Shown here one piece after another: positions 53,081 through 62,300 of a stretch of 64,000 bases of DNA (the first letter of the stretch is position 1; every line of letters starts with the position of its first letter). The notes under the pieces were generated by a model. It worked only from the letters and a program-made list of their open reading frames with translations, did no database searches and was not told where the DNA came from. The translations under genes and the position numbers were made by a program. The stretch comes from Neptunomonas japonica DSM 18939 (lineage in GTDB: Bacteria > Pseudomonadota > Gammaproteobacteria > Pseudomonadales > Balneatricaceae). Location: contig NZ_AUGR01000020.1 of assembly GCF_000422765.1 (NCBI RefSeq), forward strand, positions 28,071 to 92,070, given 5' to 3'.

Positions 53081-55960
53081 ATGCGAATCATTTTATCGAT
53101 AATAGTATTAATTTCTTTAGGGTTGTATTCAGTGCCCTATTTGATTCGTGATCAGGCCGTTATCTGGCTTAAAGGTCAGGGCGTTGAAAATGCCTCATTT
53201 GAAAAAGTAGACATTCATTGGCTTAGCGGTGCGGTTGAGCTTTTGCAACTTAAAGCTGAGTCTGATGGTGTGCCGCCAATTAAAGTCGGCCATTTAAAAG
53301 TATCTGTGGATTATCCCTCTCTTTTGGATAAACGTGTTTTTATTAATGAAGTCTTGATCTCTGATGTGGCGAGTGGATTGCACCAGCAAGGAGATGATCT
53401 TTGGTTGGGACCGGTCAACCTTTCTCAATTTGAATCTGGCGAGAAGGTAGAAGAACCAGAAGGACCACCCACTGAGTGGAAGTTCGGTATTGCTAATGTC
53501 AATTTAAGTCAGATCAGCTGGTCGTTAGATTTACCGCAGCACCAGCAGCAACTCGTAATCGATAATGCTGGGCTGAACGCCTTGTATCAATGGGATGAGA
53601 GCGCGTCTACTCAGCTCTCAATAGATGCTTTGTTGAATGGTGCACGTATTAAACTCGATACTGATGCCGTGCCATTACCTGATAAAAAGACCTCAACTAT
53701 AAAGCTGGTACTAGATCAGTTTCCTTTACAGAGTGTTGCAAAAGCATGGGTGCCTCAGCTGCGCGGTGTTTTAACAACTAACCTTGAGCTTTCGCTTGAT
53801 ATAACGGGTGGAACAGGACAGCTGTCTCACGCCGGTAGCTTTAGCTTAGATGATTTTGCTTGGCAGGATGAGCAGCTCACTATTACCGATAAGCGCTTGG
53901 CGTGGAAGGGAAAAGGCTCGGTTGAGCTAGCACAAGGCGATTTACAGAATATTGCTTTGGATGGCGCGTTACAAAATGCGTCTATTAAGGTTGAGCAGGG
54001 CACAGAACTAGCATTGTTGATGTCACAATTTAATTGGAAAGGGGGCGTTAATCTATTATTTGCAGATAAGTTATTGAGCAGTATAAAAGGCCCACAAAAT
54101 TTAACAGTAAAAGACCTAAAACTACGACAGTCTGATTTGAATATCAGTGCGGCGACGGTGACCCAAAATGGGCCGTTAAATATACAGTTTGAAAAAGGCT
54201 TACCTAAGCAAGTTAAGACGCAAGTTGGTCTTAATATTGCCGCTTTAGACCTTAAGAACCCTGATGTTGACTTAGCTGCGGCGCAGTTATCATTAGCGTC
54301 TCCCTTGGATATTAGCTGGCAAGGTAGTGAAATTGCAGGTATTTCCGCGATTCCAGTAGTTGCGTTACAGCAGTTGAAACTAGTACAAGGTGGTCGTCTG
54401 GCCGTTGATTTAGCATCCGCTGATATGTCTGCTGCTATTAAAAATATGCAAGTCACGCAGCCGGTTATCGATAAAATTCAATTAAAGGGGTCTGCTCTTA
54501 ATGTCGCCACAATTAAAGACCCATTGCAGTTGTTGCAGTTAAAAAGTTTGGGGCTTAATAACGCGTTTTATTCGGCGAAGAGAATCAGCTCAGACCAAGT
54601 GACTTTGGCGGGTTTGAAAGCAAGCTATAAGCAAGGGCAGAAGCCTTTAAGTACCATTGGTGAAGTGCGCCTTAAAGGGATTCTTCTTAGCGACCTTACA
54701 CGTTTAGTGATTAATGATATTCGCCTGAAAAATTCAAAAACAACAATCTCTGTTACTAAAAAACAAGCGATAAAAGAGATCGGCGCTCTGACAAAAGCGC
54801 TGGCTACGTTAGAAGATAAAAGTGCTGCATCGGTTAAAAAAATCAGTACTGCTAAAAAAGCATCTAAAGGTAATAATGCTGCCTTTACTTCTCGTATTGG
54901 GACGTTGCAACTTACAGGGAGTAACCTCGTTTATATAGAAGATCACAGTGTTAAGCCTACGTTTAAATCGACGGTTGATATCAAACAATTAAGTGTTGCC
55001 AAGGTGGATACGGGCAAAGGCGGCTTGAGCCCGTTTAGTGTAAAAGCGGCGATTAATAAACATGCCATATTAACGGCATCCGGCAAGATGAACTTGCTGG
55101 GTGGTGCAAAAAATGGTGACTGGAAAATCGACCTTAAAAATGCAGAGTTGCCCGTTGTTAGCCCCTATGCAGGAAAGTATGTAGGGTACTTCTTACAAAG
55201 TGGTCAGATGGACTTTAGCAGTAGCGGCACGCTGAAAAAAGGTGTGCTAGCAGGGAAGAACCGTATTAAGTTAAACCGACTAGAAGTACAACCCGCCCAG
55301 AATGAAGCGACAGGTAACTTTAATAAGACACTGAGTATGCCTTTGGGTACAGCGATCTCTGTGCTTCAGGATAGTGAAGATAATATTAAATTAGACTTAC
55401 CGGTTGAGGGCTCTTTAGATGATCCACAGTTCGGCTACCAGAGTATTATTAACCGCTTAGCAAGCAAAGGCTTAAAGAAAGCCGCGTTTGGTTTCCTGAC
55501 AAAAGCCTTACAACCCTACGGTGCGCTTATCTCCTTAGCAAGCACGGCAATTGATGCCAATAAATCAGGGGCGTTTATTACCTTAGCTCCGGTGAATTTT
55601 GCTGCAGGTACTAATAATTCAGCTGCAGATGCCGGTGATTATTTAGGTAAAATCAGTGAGATGATGGTTTCTCGAAAAGGCTTACGTTTGAATATTTGTG
55701 GAAACGCAGTGAAAGCTGATAGAGCTAACGTGTTGGTGTTACTTGAAAAGGAAAACAAAGCAAAATCTAAGCCTTTACCGCCTGCTGAATTAGAAGTGCT
55801 AGTTATGGAACGTCTTCAGGAGCTGGCCTCTGCACGTGGCGAGACGGTAACGACTATTCTCTTAGAAAAGGGTATCCCTAAAGATCGTTTGTTTTCCTGC
55901 TTCCCAGTTCCAAACTTGAAAGACGACAAGTTGAAACCGGGTGTTGTTCTGGGGCTATAG
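53081..55960 (+). CDS. DUF748/AsmA-like large envelope protein
   Basis: The 959-residue protein has one N-terminal hydrophobic anchor (IILSIIVLISLGLYSVPYL) and a long, repetitive beta-rich region typical of AsmA-like and DUF748 proteins, including FEKVDIHWLSGAVELLQL near the start and RLASKGLKKAAFGFLTKALQPYGAL near residue 800. The C-terminus (GLRLNICGNAVKADRANVLV... RLFSCFP) is like an OmpA-style end found in DUF748. Relatives are thought to bridge the periplasm and affect lipid transport. GGAG lies seven bases before the ATG at 53081. Confidence 0.85.
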   Translation: MRIILSIIVLISLGLYSVPYLIRDQAVIWLKGQGVENASFEKVDIHWLSGAVELLQLKAESDGVPPIKVGHLKVSVDYPSLLDKRVFINEVLISDVASGLHQQGDDLWLGPVNLSQFESGEKVEEPEGPPTEWKFGIANVNLSQISWSLDLPQHQQQLVIDNAGLNALYQWDESASTQLSIDALLNGARIKLDTDAVPLPDKKTSTIKLVLDQFPLQSVAKAWVPQLRGVLTTNLELSLDITGGTGQLSHAGSFSLDDFAWQDEQLTITDKRLAWKGKGSVELAQGDLQNIALDGALQNASIKVEQGTELALLMSQFNWKGGVNLLFADKLLSSIKGPQNLTVKDLKLRQSDLNISAATVTQNGPLNIQFEKGLPKQVKTQVGLNIAALDLKNPDVDLAAAQLSLASPLDISWQGSEIAGISAIPVVALQQLKLVQGGRLAVDLASADMSAAIKNMQVTQPVIDKIQLKGSALNVATIKDPLQLLQLKSLGLNNAFYSAKRISSDQVTLAGLKASYKQGQKPLSTIGEVRLKGILLSDLTRLVINDIRLKNSKTTISVTKKQAIKEIGALTKALATLEDKSAASVKKISTAKKASKGNNAAFTSRIGTLQLTGSNLVYIEDHSVKPTFKSTVDIKQLSVAKVDTGKGGLSPFSVKAAINKHAILTASGKMNLLGGAKNGDWKIDLKNAELPVVSPYAGKYVGYFLQSGQMDFSSSGTLKKGVLAGKNRIKLNRLEVQPAQNEATGNFNKTLSMPLGTAISVLQDSEDNIKLDLPVEGSLDDPQFGYQSIINRLASKGLKKAAFGFLTKALQPYGALISLASTAIDANKSGAFITLAPVNFAAGTNNSAADAGDYLGKISEMMVSRKGLRLNICGNAVKADRANVLVLLEKENKAKSKPLPPAELEVLVMERLQELASARGETVTTILLEKGIPKDRLFSCFPVPNLKDDKLKPGVVLGL

Positions 55961-56013
55961 GGCTTGCGTTAATTACCGTTCTAAGAGCCGCGTACAGTAC
56001 GCTGCTCTTAGAA

Positions 56014-58467
56014 CTACTCCCCACTTTTAAGTAGCTGGTAACTGCTAGGCAGTGATAGAGTTTTGCGAGTGAGTAAGCCTGTTAAAGCAAATAGAATAGT
56101 TGCCAGTACAGGTAATGCTAACCACAGAAACGGGTGTAGCTGAGGGGCTAGCTGCAGTAAGTTTGTATAGATTAAATAGAGCAAAGACTCGCTCATAATA
56201 CAGGTTAGCAAACCACAACTCAGACCTATTAAGAGGTATTCCAACATATCTAACTGACGTGCTTGATTTGCCGATGCTCCGAGAGTGCGTAGTAGTGCTA
56301 CTTCAAAGCGGCGCTGTACTAGGTCTTGCTGCAATGTTGTGATAACCAAAATCAACCCACTTAGTAATGTCAGCAACAAAATAAGCGATGCGCTATCACT
56401 GAGCTTATTGATCAGGTCCTGTGCTTGCAGTAATAGCTGTTCAATATCTATCAAGGTGAGCGTGGGAAATGCTTTTAATAGTTGGGTCGTCGCATCTTTT
56501 TGGCTAGCATCCGTTTTAAAGCTAGTAATGTACGTCGCCGGAAGCTGATCGATCACGCCGGGTGAGAATATTACATAAAAGTTAGGGCGAAACGATGCCC
56601 ATTCAACGCCTCTTATACTGGTAACGGTTCCGCTGAACAGGTCGCTGCCAACACGAAAACCAATTTCATCACCTAGTACCAGTGACAACTCATCTGCCAT
56701 AGATTGCTCGATCGAAATAGCATTGTCGGCGCTGCTCCATTGCCCTTGGTTTAAGGTGTTATGTGCAGGGATTTTATTCCCCCAGGTTAAATTAAGCTCT
56801 CGGTTTAAGGTGTTGTGTTGGCGTTGCTCAGCGGTAAACGCTTGCGCTATTTCCTGCCCGTTTAAGGACTCAATGCGCCCTCTGATAATTGGGTACAGGG
56901 TCGATGGGATTTTTTGATCGCTTAACCATTGGGTAACAGACTCTTTCTCCCAAGGCTGAATATCAATGACAAACTGATTGGGTGTATCTGCAGGGAGTTG
57001 TCCTTGCCATTCGCTAAGCATATCTTGACGGGCAAATAAAAGCACCGTCATGAGTGTAAGGAGGAGTGTCAGTACGCCGCCTTGTAGGCGGTGCCAATGG
57101 CGTTGCTGCTTTATACGTAAGGTCAATAATGGGAATAGACGTATGCTGTTTTTTAGGCGTTGGTTAAGTGTATGAATTAGAAATTGAACACACCAACCCG
57201 ATATTAGTCCTGCTAACAGTAGTCCCGTTGTTAAAAGAAGTGCAAATAAAGCGGACTCCACAAATAGAGCAATGATGCTAAACAGTGCAATGGGCGTGAG
57301 CAAGTAGAGTAGTTTGTGTGTGCTGGGACGGTCATTACCTTGACGTATTAATGATAAAACAGACGTTTTCCCTAGTGGTAATAGGGTGGCAAGCCCGGCT
57401 ACGATTAAGATAGCTCCTGCCAGTAGTGGACTGCTAATAAGCGATAGAATACTCAGTGGTGGCAAGGGCTGGGGTAATAAGCTAGCCAACTTCCATAGAA
57501 CAACATTGTGTAATCCAAAACCTAATAAGGCACCAGGAATAGCAGCGAGCAACCAGCCACATAGCAGCTGAATACTAAATAATTGGAATAGCTGTGTTCG
57601 TGAGAGCCCTAAGCTCATTAGTAGAGCGGTGCGGCTGCGTTGGTCTGCACTGAAACGGCGTAAACATAGGTAGATGGAAAAGGAGCCTAGTAATAGAGCG
57701 AATAAAGCACTGAGCTTTAAGTATTGGCTGGCATTATTGGCGGTATTACCTCTAACAGGCTGGTTTCCTTGGGCGGTATAAAGCCTCTGCTCTTCATTTA
57801 GGTTTGCTCTAAAGAACTGTTCCGCTTTTTGGATCTGTTCAGGCGTGCCTGCAAATAAACGACGATAATGAGCTCTGCTGCCTGGAGCGAGTACCTTGGT
57901 GGCTGCTAGGTCATCACTACTCATAATGATATGAGGATTAAAGCTACGAAAGCCAGATCCACGGTCAGGGCTGCTAATGAGAGTTCGATCGACAATAAAG
58001 CTGCTGTAACCAATATTTAAAGAGTCGCCAATATTAATGTTGAGACGGCTTAAAACGCTGTCTTCTACCCAAACAGTACCGCTTTTAGGGGCACTCGTAA
58101 GGTGCGGAGGGTCTGTAATGACCTTTCCGCGTAAAGGGTAAGGTGCATCAACGGCTCGAATGGAGCTGCGGAGCATCGAATCTTGAGCTTCAACCATGCT
58201 GATAAACTGGGTTACCTTGGTGGTGCTCAAGCCAAAAGGTACGGTTTGGCTGTTCCATCCTGGTGGTAATTGGCGATGGCTGCTCATCACCATGTCGGCT
58301 CCCAGTATCTCTGCGCTTCGGGTGGTTAGGCTCTTTTCTAAGCGGTCACCGGTTAAGCTCAGCAAGGTAATTAAACTCGTCATTAAAAAGACAGACAGCA
58401 GTAGTGCCCTGCCATCGGGGCGTCGCCACTGCGCTTTTAGCTGTCGTAAGGCAAGTTTGGTTATCAT
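56014..58467 (-). CDS. ybbP: FtsX-like ABC transporter permease, YbbP-type
   Basis: The 817-residue permease has an N-terminal helix, a large periplasmic domain, a middle block of about six helices, a second periplasmic domain and a final FtsX-like triplet (SASLILLLTLLSGLILVITTL ... FLWLALPVLATILFALTGLL). ALLRTLGASANQARQLDMLEYLLIG is the typical coupling loop. It lies four bases after ybbA on the same strand. YbbAP-type pairs probably extract or move membrane-embedded substrates using ATP; the substrate is unproven here. Confidence 0.88.
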   Translation of the reverse strand: MITKLALRQLKAQWRRPDGRALLLSVFLMTSLITLLSLTGDRLEKSLTTRSAEILGADMVMSSHRQLPPGWNSQTVPFGLSTTKVTQFISMVEAQDSMLRSSIRAVDAPYPLRGKVITDPPHLTSAPKSGTVWVEDSVLSRLNINIGDSLNIGYSSFIVDRTLISSPDRGSGFRSFNPHIIMSSDDLAATKVLAPGSRAHYRRLFAGTPEQIQKAEQFFRANLNEEQRLYTAQGNQPVRGNTANNASQYLKLSALFALLLGSFSIYLCLRRFSADQRSRTALLMSLGLSRTQLFQLFSIQLLCGWLLAAIPGALLGFGLHNVVLWKLASLLPQPLPPLSILSLISSPLLAGAILIVAGLATLLPLGKTSVLSLIRQGNDRPSTHKLLYLLTPIALFSIIALFVESALFALLLTTGLLLAGLISGWCVQFLIHTLNQRLKNSIRLFPLLTLRIKQQRHWHRLQGGVLTLLLTLMTVLLFARQDMLSEWQGQLPADTPNQFVIDIQPWEKESVTQWLSDQKIPSTLYPIIRGRIESLNGQEIAQAFTAEQRQHNTLNRELNLTWGNKIPAHNTLNQGQWSSADNAISIEQSMADELSLVLGDEIGFRVGSDLFSGTVTSIRGVEWASFRPNFYVIFSPGVIDQLPATYITSFKTDASQKDATTQLLKAFPTLTLIDIEQLLLQAQDLINKLSDSASLILLLTLLSGLILVITTLQQDLVQRRFEVALLRTLGASANQARQLDMLEYLLIGLSCGLLTCIMSESLLYLIYTNLLQLAPQLHPFLWLALPVLATILFALTGLLTRKTLSLPSSYQLLKSGE

Positions 58468-58471
58468 TCTG

Positions 58472-59251
58472 CTAATCCTTCACTGCTTCTACATTCGAGC
58501 CTTTATTGATTGTGTCGTTTGGCCCTTCAGCGCGTGCTTCAGATAGCCCTTCAGCGCGTGCTTCAGATAGCCCTTCAATCAGCATGCCTTGCTCCAGCCT
58601 AAACTGACGGTTGCAACGCGATGCCAGTGCCGCATCATGTGTAATCAGTATTAAGGTAGTTGCTTGTTGTTCATTAATATCGAATAGTTGAGTGATAATA
58701 TTTTCACCCGTCTGCGCATCTAGATTTCCGGTAGGCTCATCAGCAAATAAAATGGAGGGAGCTGTTACAAATGCACGCGCGATGGCAACGCGTTGCTGCT
58801 CACCACCAGAAAGTTGAGCAGGGTAATGATCTTGCCTGTCTGATAAGCCTACTTTGCCTAATAAGCGTGCAGCTTGTTGTGATGCTTGTTTATCTCCACG
58901 AATATCTAATGGTAACTGCACATTCTCAAGTGCAGTGAGTTCCGGTAGCAGGTGAAACGCTTGAAAAATAAAACTGAGGTTTGTGCTTCTCCAGGTCGAG
59001 CGTGCAGCATCGGATAATTGATTTAGGTCTGTTTCCATTAACTTCACAGTACCCGATGTGGGCTCATCTAAACCTGCCAGTAGGCTGAGCAGGGTTGATT
59101 TACCTGCACCGGACTGGCCAATAATTGCCACACTCTCTCCTTGTTGAATGTTGAGCGACAAATCCTTGAATAAATGGATGGCACCTGCTTGAGTTGAGAA
59201 GGTTTTTGCGAGATGGTGTGTTTCAATAGCAAAAGAGGTTTTATCAAGCAT
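58472..59251 (-). CDS. ybbA: ABC transporter ATPase, YbbA/LolD-type, with repeat tail
   Basis: The ATPase of about 259 residues has Walker [10 protein letters not shown], the signature [15 protein letters not shown] and Walker [13 protein letters not shown], as in the MacB/LolD/YbbA class that pairs with FtsX-like permeases. After the normal end, an extra tail has two copies of GLSEARAE from a 24-base tandem repeat. The start at 59251 is preferred with GGATGAAA upstream; 59260 is possible. The start codon overlaps that of tesA on the other strand. Confidence 0.9.
   Translation of the reverse strand: MLDKTSFAIETHHLAKTFSTQAGAIHLFKDLSLNIQQGESVAIIGQSGAGKSTLLSLLAGLDEPTSGTVKLMETDLNQLSDAARSTWRSTNLSFIFQAFHLLPELTALENVQLPLDIRGDKQASQQAARLLGKVGLSDRQDHYPAQLSGGEQQRVAIARAFVTAPSILFADEPTGNLDAQTGENIITQLFDINEQQATTLILITHDAALASRCNRQFRLEQGMLIEGLSEARAEGLSEARAEGPNDTINKGSNVEAVKD
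58523..58577 (-). repeat. 24-base tandem repeat in the ybbA 3' end
   Basis: Two perfect 24-base units (58523-58546 and 58547-58570) plus seven bases of a third. Each encodes GLSEARAE in frame, so copy-number changes would lengthen the tail by eight residues. Confidence 0.95.
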
Positions 59252-59858
59252 GACTTTCATCCGTTGTTTATTACTACTATCCGTTATTGTTAGTAGCAGT
59301 GTCTCCGCCAGAACTCTATTAGTACTGGGCGATAGTTTATCTGCCGCTTATGGTATTCGTCCTGAGCAGGGCTGGGTAGCGCTGCTTGAAACTCGGCTCC
59401 AGCAAGGGTATGCCGATATCAATGTGGTAAATGCCAGTATCAGTGGTGAAACCACGCAAGGAGGTATAACACGTTTGCCTGCCTTGATAGAGAGACATCA
59501 GCCTGACTGGATAGTTCTCGAATTGGCAGCAAATGATGGGTTGCGAGGAATGCCTTTGGCGCTTATACAGCGAAATATCACACAGTTAATTGAGCTTAGC
59601 GAACAAGCTAGCGCCAAGCCTTTGCTGGTGGGTATACGTTTGCCGCCTAATTATGGTGTTTCTTATACGGAGCGTTTTTACTCGCTTTTTCAAACGTTAG
59701 CAGATGAGTATGAAGTGAGCAGGGTTCCATTTTTACTGGAAGGTGTCGCGTTGCAGCAGAGTCTGATGCAGGCAGATGGCTTACATCCAAATGCCGAAGC
59801 ACAAACTGTGTTACTAGATAATGTATGGCCTTACTTACAACCTTTGCTGGGTGACTAG
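59250..59858 (+). CDS. tesA: Periplasmic SGNH esterase/thioesterase TesA
   Basis: The 202-residue protein has a signal peptide (FIRCLLLLSVIVSSSVSA) and the SGNH hydrolase blocks: GDSLSAAYG (nucleophile Ser), SGETTQGG, LAANDGLRG (block III Asn, where LGGND is usual) and DGLHPN (Asp and His). TesA hydrolyses acyl-CoA and lysophospholipid esters in vitro. It diverges from ybbA at a shared CATG (59249-59252). The tesA-ybbA-ybbP grouping is conserved in gammaproteobacteria. Confidence 0.93.
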   Translation: MTFIRCLLLLSVIVSSSVSARTLLVLGDSLSAAYGIRPEQGWVALLETRLQQGYADINVVNASISGETTQGGITRLPALIERHQPDWIVLELAANDGLRGMPLALIQRNITQLIELSEQASAKPLLVGIRLPPNYGVSYTERFYSLFQTLADEYEVSRVPFLLEGVALQQSLMQADGLHPNAEAQTVLLDNVWPYLQPLLGD

Positions 59859-59926
59859 TATCGCGTCAGTTGTTAGGATAATTTTTACGAGTTTGATCTC
59901 CTCATTTATAGTGATACAGGTGAATA

Positions 59927-60298
59927 ATGGATTGGTACTTACAGGTTATAAAAAAATACACGGTGTTTTCCGGTAGAGCTTCACGTGAAGAGTTTTGGTA
60001 TTTCATGCTGATTAATATTCTAATTAGCATAGCGGTCAGTTTTGTTGATGGTTTTATGGGCTGGGGATATGCTTCGGGGGCAGGTTTTCTTGGCGGCTTA
60101 TATTCGCTGTTTATCTTTTTACCGAGTTTAGCCGTGAGCGTACGTCGTTTGCATGATATTGGGCGTTGCGGCTGGTGGGTGCTTATTATGCTGGTGCCGC
60201 TACTGGGTTGGATTATTCTATTAGTAATGATGGCTTTTCCAAGCAAACCTGATAACGAATATGGACCACAGAATAATCATGATGAAACAGCCTTTTAA
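59927..60298 (+). CDS. DUF805 membrane protein
   Basis: The 123-residue protein contains the DUF805 pattern: YTVFSGRASREEFWYFMLINILISI, a central hydrophobic region, SVRRLHDIGRCGWWVLIMLVPLLGWIILLVMMAFP. It has three or four helices. The family function is unknown. The 3' end overlaps the next gene by 20 bases. Confidence 0.9.
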   Translation: MDWYLQVIKKYTVFSGRASREEFWYFMLINILISIAVSFVDGFMGWGYASGAGFLGGLYSLFIFLPSLAVSVRRLHDIGRCGWWVLIMLVPLLGWIILLVMMAFPSKPDNEYGPQNNHDETAF

Positions 60299-60908
60299 TA
60301 AATTTCTGGCGGTTTTTGCTATTACTGTCTTAATGCAGGGCTGTAGCTCGATGAACCAGTCTGAGTGTATTCATGCTGATTGGCAGTTGATAGGGCAGGC
60401 AGATGCGTCCAAGGGAGTTCACTCTTCTATTTTAGATGAGTATCGCCATGATTGCGCTGAGTACGCGGTGGTTCCTGCGCGTGAAGCTTACCACCTTGGG
60501 TATCAGGAAGGGTTGAAGCAGTTTTGCACTCGCTCTAGTGGCTTTTTTCAGGGGAAAAAAGGCAGTAAGTATCAAGGTATTTGCCCCGCTGCATTGGAAG
60601 AAAAGTTTCTGCAGGGATATAACCCAGGTTATGAGCTGTTCATGATCAGCGATGTGATGACGACATTGCGAGCCACCTTAAGCGATGCTGAGCGTGATAT
60701 TCGTAAACTCAGAAAGAGTATTGGTAAAAAAGAGCAGTTGTTGATTAGTGATAAAAGCACGCCCGCAGATCGCAAGCGTCTATTAGGTGAGATTAAAGCG
60801 CACCACAGGGAGATATTCTGGCTACAGCAAGACGCTGAAGATTCACGGTTTGAATTGCTGCGCAAACAATCAGAATATGACCGAAAAGTGCGTTCAAATA
60901 CGTATTAA
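60279..60908 (+). CDS. DUF2799 lipoprotein
   Basis: The 209-residue protein begins with a lipoprotein signal (FLAVFAITVLMQGCSS, lipobox LMQGC). The body has the DUF2799 pattern C-x-x-A-D-W-x-x-I-G (CIHADWQLIGQADASKG) and Y-x-x-G-Y-x-x-G-L-x-x-FC (YHLGYQEGLKQFC), followed by a coiled-coil end. ATGs at 60279 and 60282 are both possible; the longer frame from 60261 would put extra residues before the signal. The function is unknown. It overlaps the DUF805 gene and is probably co-expressed. Confidence 0.82.
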   Translation: MMKQPFNKFLAVFAITVLMQGCSSMNQSECIHADWQLIGQADASKGVHSSILDEYRHDCAEYAVVPAREAYHLGYQEGLKQFCTRSSGFFQGKKGSKYQGICPAALEEKFLQGYNPGYELFMISDVMTTLRATLSDAERDIRKLRKSIGKKEQLLISDKSTPADRKRLLGEIKAHHREIFWLQQDAEDSRFELLRKQSEYDRKVRSNTY

Positions 60909-60948
60909 ATTATTACTTTTACTCCACGCAATAAACAGGAAAAAAAAC

Positions 60949-61797
60949 ATGAAGTTGGCATCATTTTTAATAGAGGGTCGCCCCTGCTTTGGTTTGATTG
61001 AAGGCGATCACGTTTATGACTTGTCTGCTGAATACCCTGATGTTCCTGATCTGAAAAGTTTATTAGTACACTGTCCTGACACTACAGTGATAAAAGCTCA
61101 ATTAGAAAGTGCTTCCTACCACTCATTAGATGAAGTGCAGCTGTTACCCGTTATACCCAATCCAGAGAAAATAATCTGTGTTGGGCTGAACTACGAAAGT
61201 CATCGTCTGGAAACCGGTATGCCTGAGATGGCGCATCCCGTGCTCTTTACGCGTTTCTCATCAACGCAGGTTGCTCATGGTGCACCGATAATAAGACCGA
61301 ATGTGTCTGAGAAACTCGACTTTGAAGGGGAGCTTGCCGTCATTATCGGACGTGGGGGGCGGCATATAGCGCGTGAGAATGCTTTCCAGCATGTTGCTGG
61401 GTATGCTTGTTACAACGATGCCAGTATTCGTGACTGGCAAATGCATACCGGGCAGTTTACCCCAGGGAAAAACTTCGATAATACCGGCGCTTTTGGCCCG
61501 TGGATGGTAACCCCGGATGAAATCGCTGACTTGGAATCTCAAACACTAACAACCCGCTTAAATGGTGAGCAGGTTCAGCACGCGCCGTTCTCTGATCTGA
61601 TTTTTGATATTCCTGCATTGATCGAATATATATCGACTTTTTGTGCGCTGGTGGCTGGCGATGTCATCGTTACAGGTACGCCTGGTGGTGTGGGCGTCAA
61701 ACGTAAACCTCGTCTATATATGAAACCGGGTGATGTGATTGAAGTTGAGATTAGTGGGATAGGTGTGTTGAGCAATCCTATCGTTAAAGAGTCATAG
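60949..61797 (+). CDS. Fumarylacetoacetate hydrolase-family protein
   Basis: The 282-residue protein has a short N-terminal domain (KLASFLIEGRPCFGLIEGDHVYDLS) and the FAH catalytic domain: IICVGLNYESH, metal-binding Glu residues in LDFEGELAVIIG, GYACYNDASIRDWQ, and VTGTPGGVGVKRKPRLYMKPGD. Members hydrolyse or decarboxylate acylpyruvates and dienoate-type oxoacids; the substrate is not determined. AGGA lies eight bases before the ATG at 60949. Confidence 0.9.
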   Translation: MKLASFLIEGRPCFGLIEGDHVYDLSAEYPDVPDLKSLLVHCPDTTVIKAQLESASYHSLDEVQLLPVIPNPEKIICVGLNYESHRLETGMPEMAHPVLFTRFSSTQVAHGAPIIRPNVSEKLDFEGELAVIIGRGGRHIARENAFQHVAGYACYNDASIRDWQMHTGQFTPGKNFDNTGAFGPWMVTPDEIADLESQTLTTRLNGEQVQHAPFSDLIFDIPALIEYISTFCALVAGDVIVTGTPGGVGVKRKPRLYMKPGDVIEVEISGIGVLSNPIVKES

Positions 61798-61856
61798 ATT
61801 GGTTTATATGCTTAGGTTAATTTATATGGATAGCGGTTATTTGAACCGGGTGATAA

Positions 61857-62264
61857 ATGTCTGGTGAAAAAAACCTAGAAAAACTCATCGCGTCCATGGC
61901 TCCTAGTTTATCTGATGTCGCGTATGTTTTTGGCTTAGTGGCAACTTCTGATTACGAACAGGTCGCACTATTACAGCCCAAAGGTACTTTTCATGAAAAA
62001 GAAGGTGTGACTGTTATTTTAGAAAAAGAAAAGGCAGATGAGTACAACATTGCCTATTCGGGTGTGTTCCAGTGTATTACCTTAAATGTTCACTCAAGCC
62101 TTGATGCTGTTGGCTTAACGGCTGTCGTTGCTACTACATTAACCAACTCCAACATTAGCGCCAATGTCATCGCTGCTTGTTATCATGATCATATTTTTAT
62201 TAAATCTCACGACGCGGATAAGGCACTTATAGCGCTTAATGAATTGGTCGAAAAGGGCTTTTAG
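61857..62264 (+). CDS. ACT-domain protein
   Basis: The 135-residue soluble protein has two ACT-like halves: DVAYVFGLVATSDYEQVALLQPKGTFHEKEGVT-type beta strands and FQCITLNVHSSLDAVGLTAVVATTLTN followed by YHDHIFIKSHDADKALIAL. Such small double-ACT proteins are thought to bind amino acids and act as regulators. It is not recognisably fused to an enzyme, and its partner is unknown. Confidence 0.8.
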   Translation: MSGEKNLEKLIASMAPSLSDVAYVFGLVATSDYEQVALLQPKGTFHEKEGVTVILEKEKADEYNIAYSGVFQCITLNVHSSLDAVGLTAVVATTLTNSNISANVIAACYHDHIFIKSHDADKALIALNELVEKGF

Positions 62265-62300
62265 AACGCTGATAAGCCTACAAGGTTCTCGTTAAGCACT

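Noticed and set aside
53827..54456. 209-codon antisense frame in the DUF748 gene
   Set aside because: Composition follows the complement of the real gene; no motif found.
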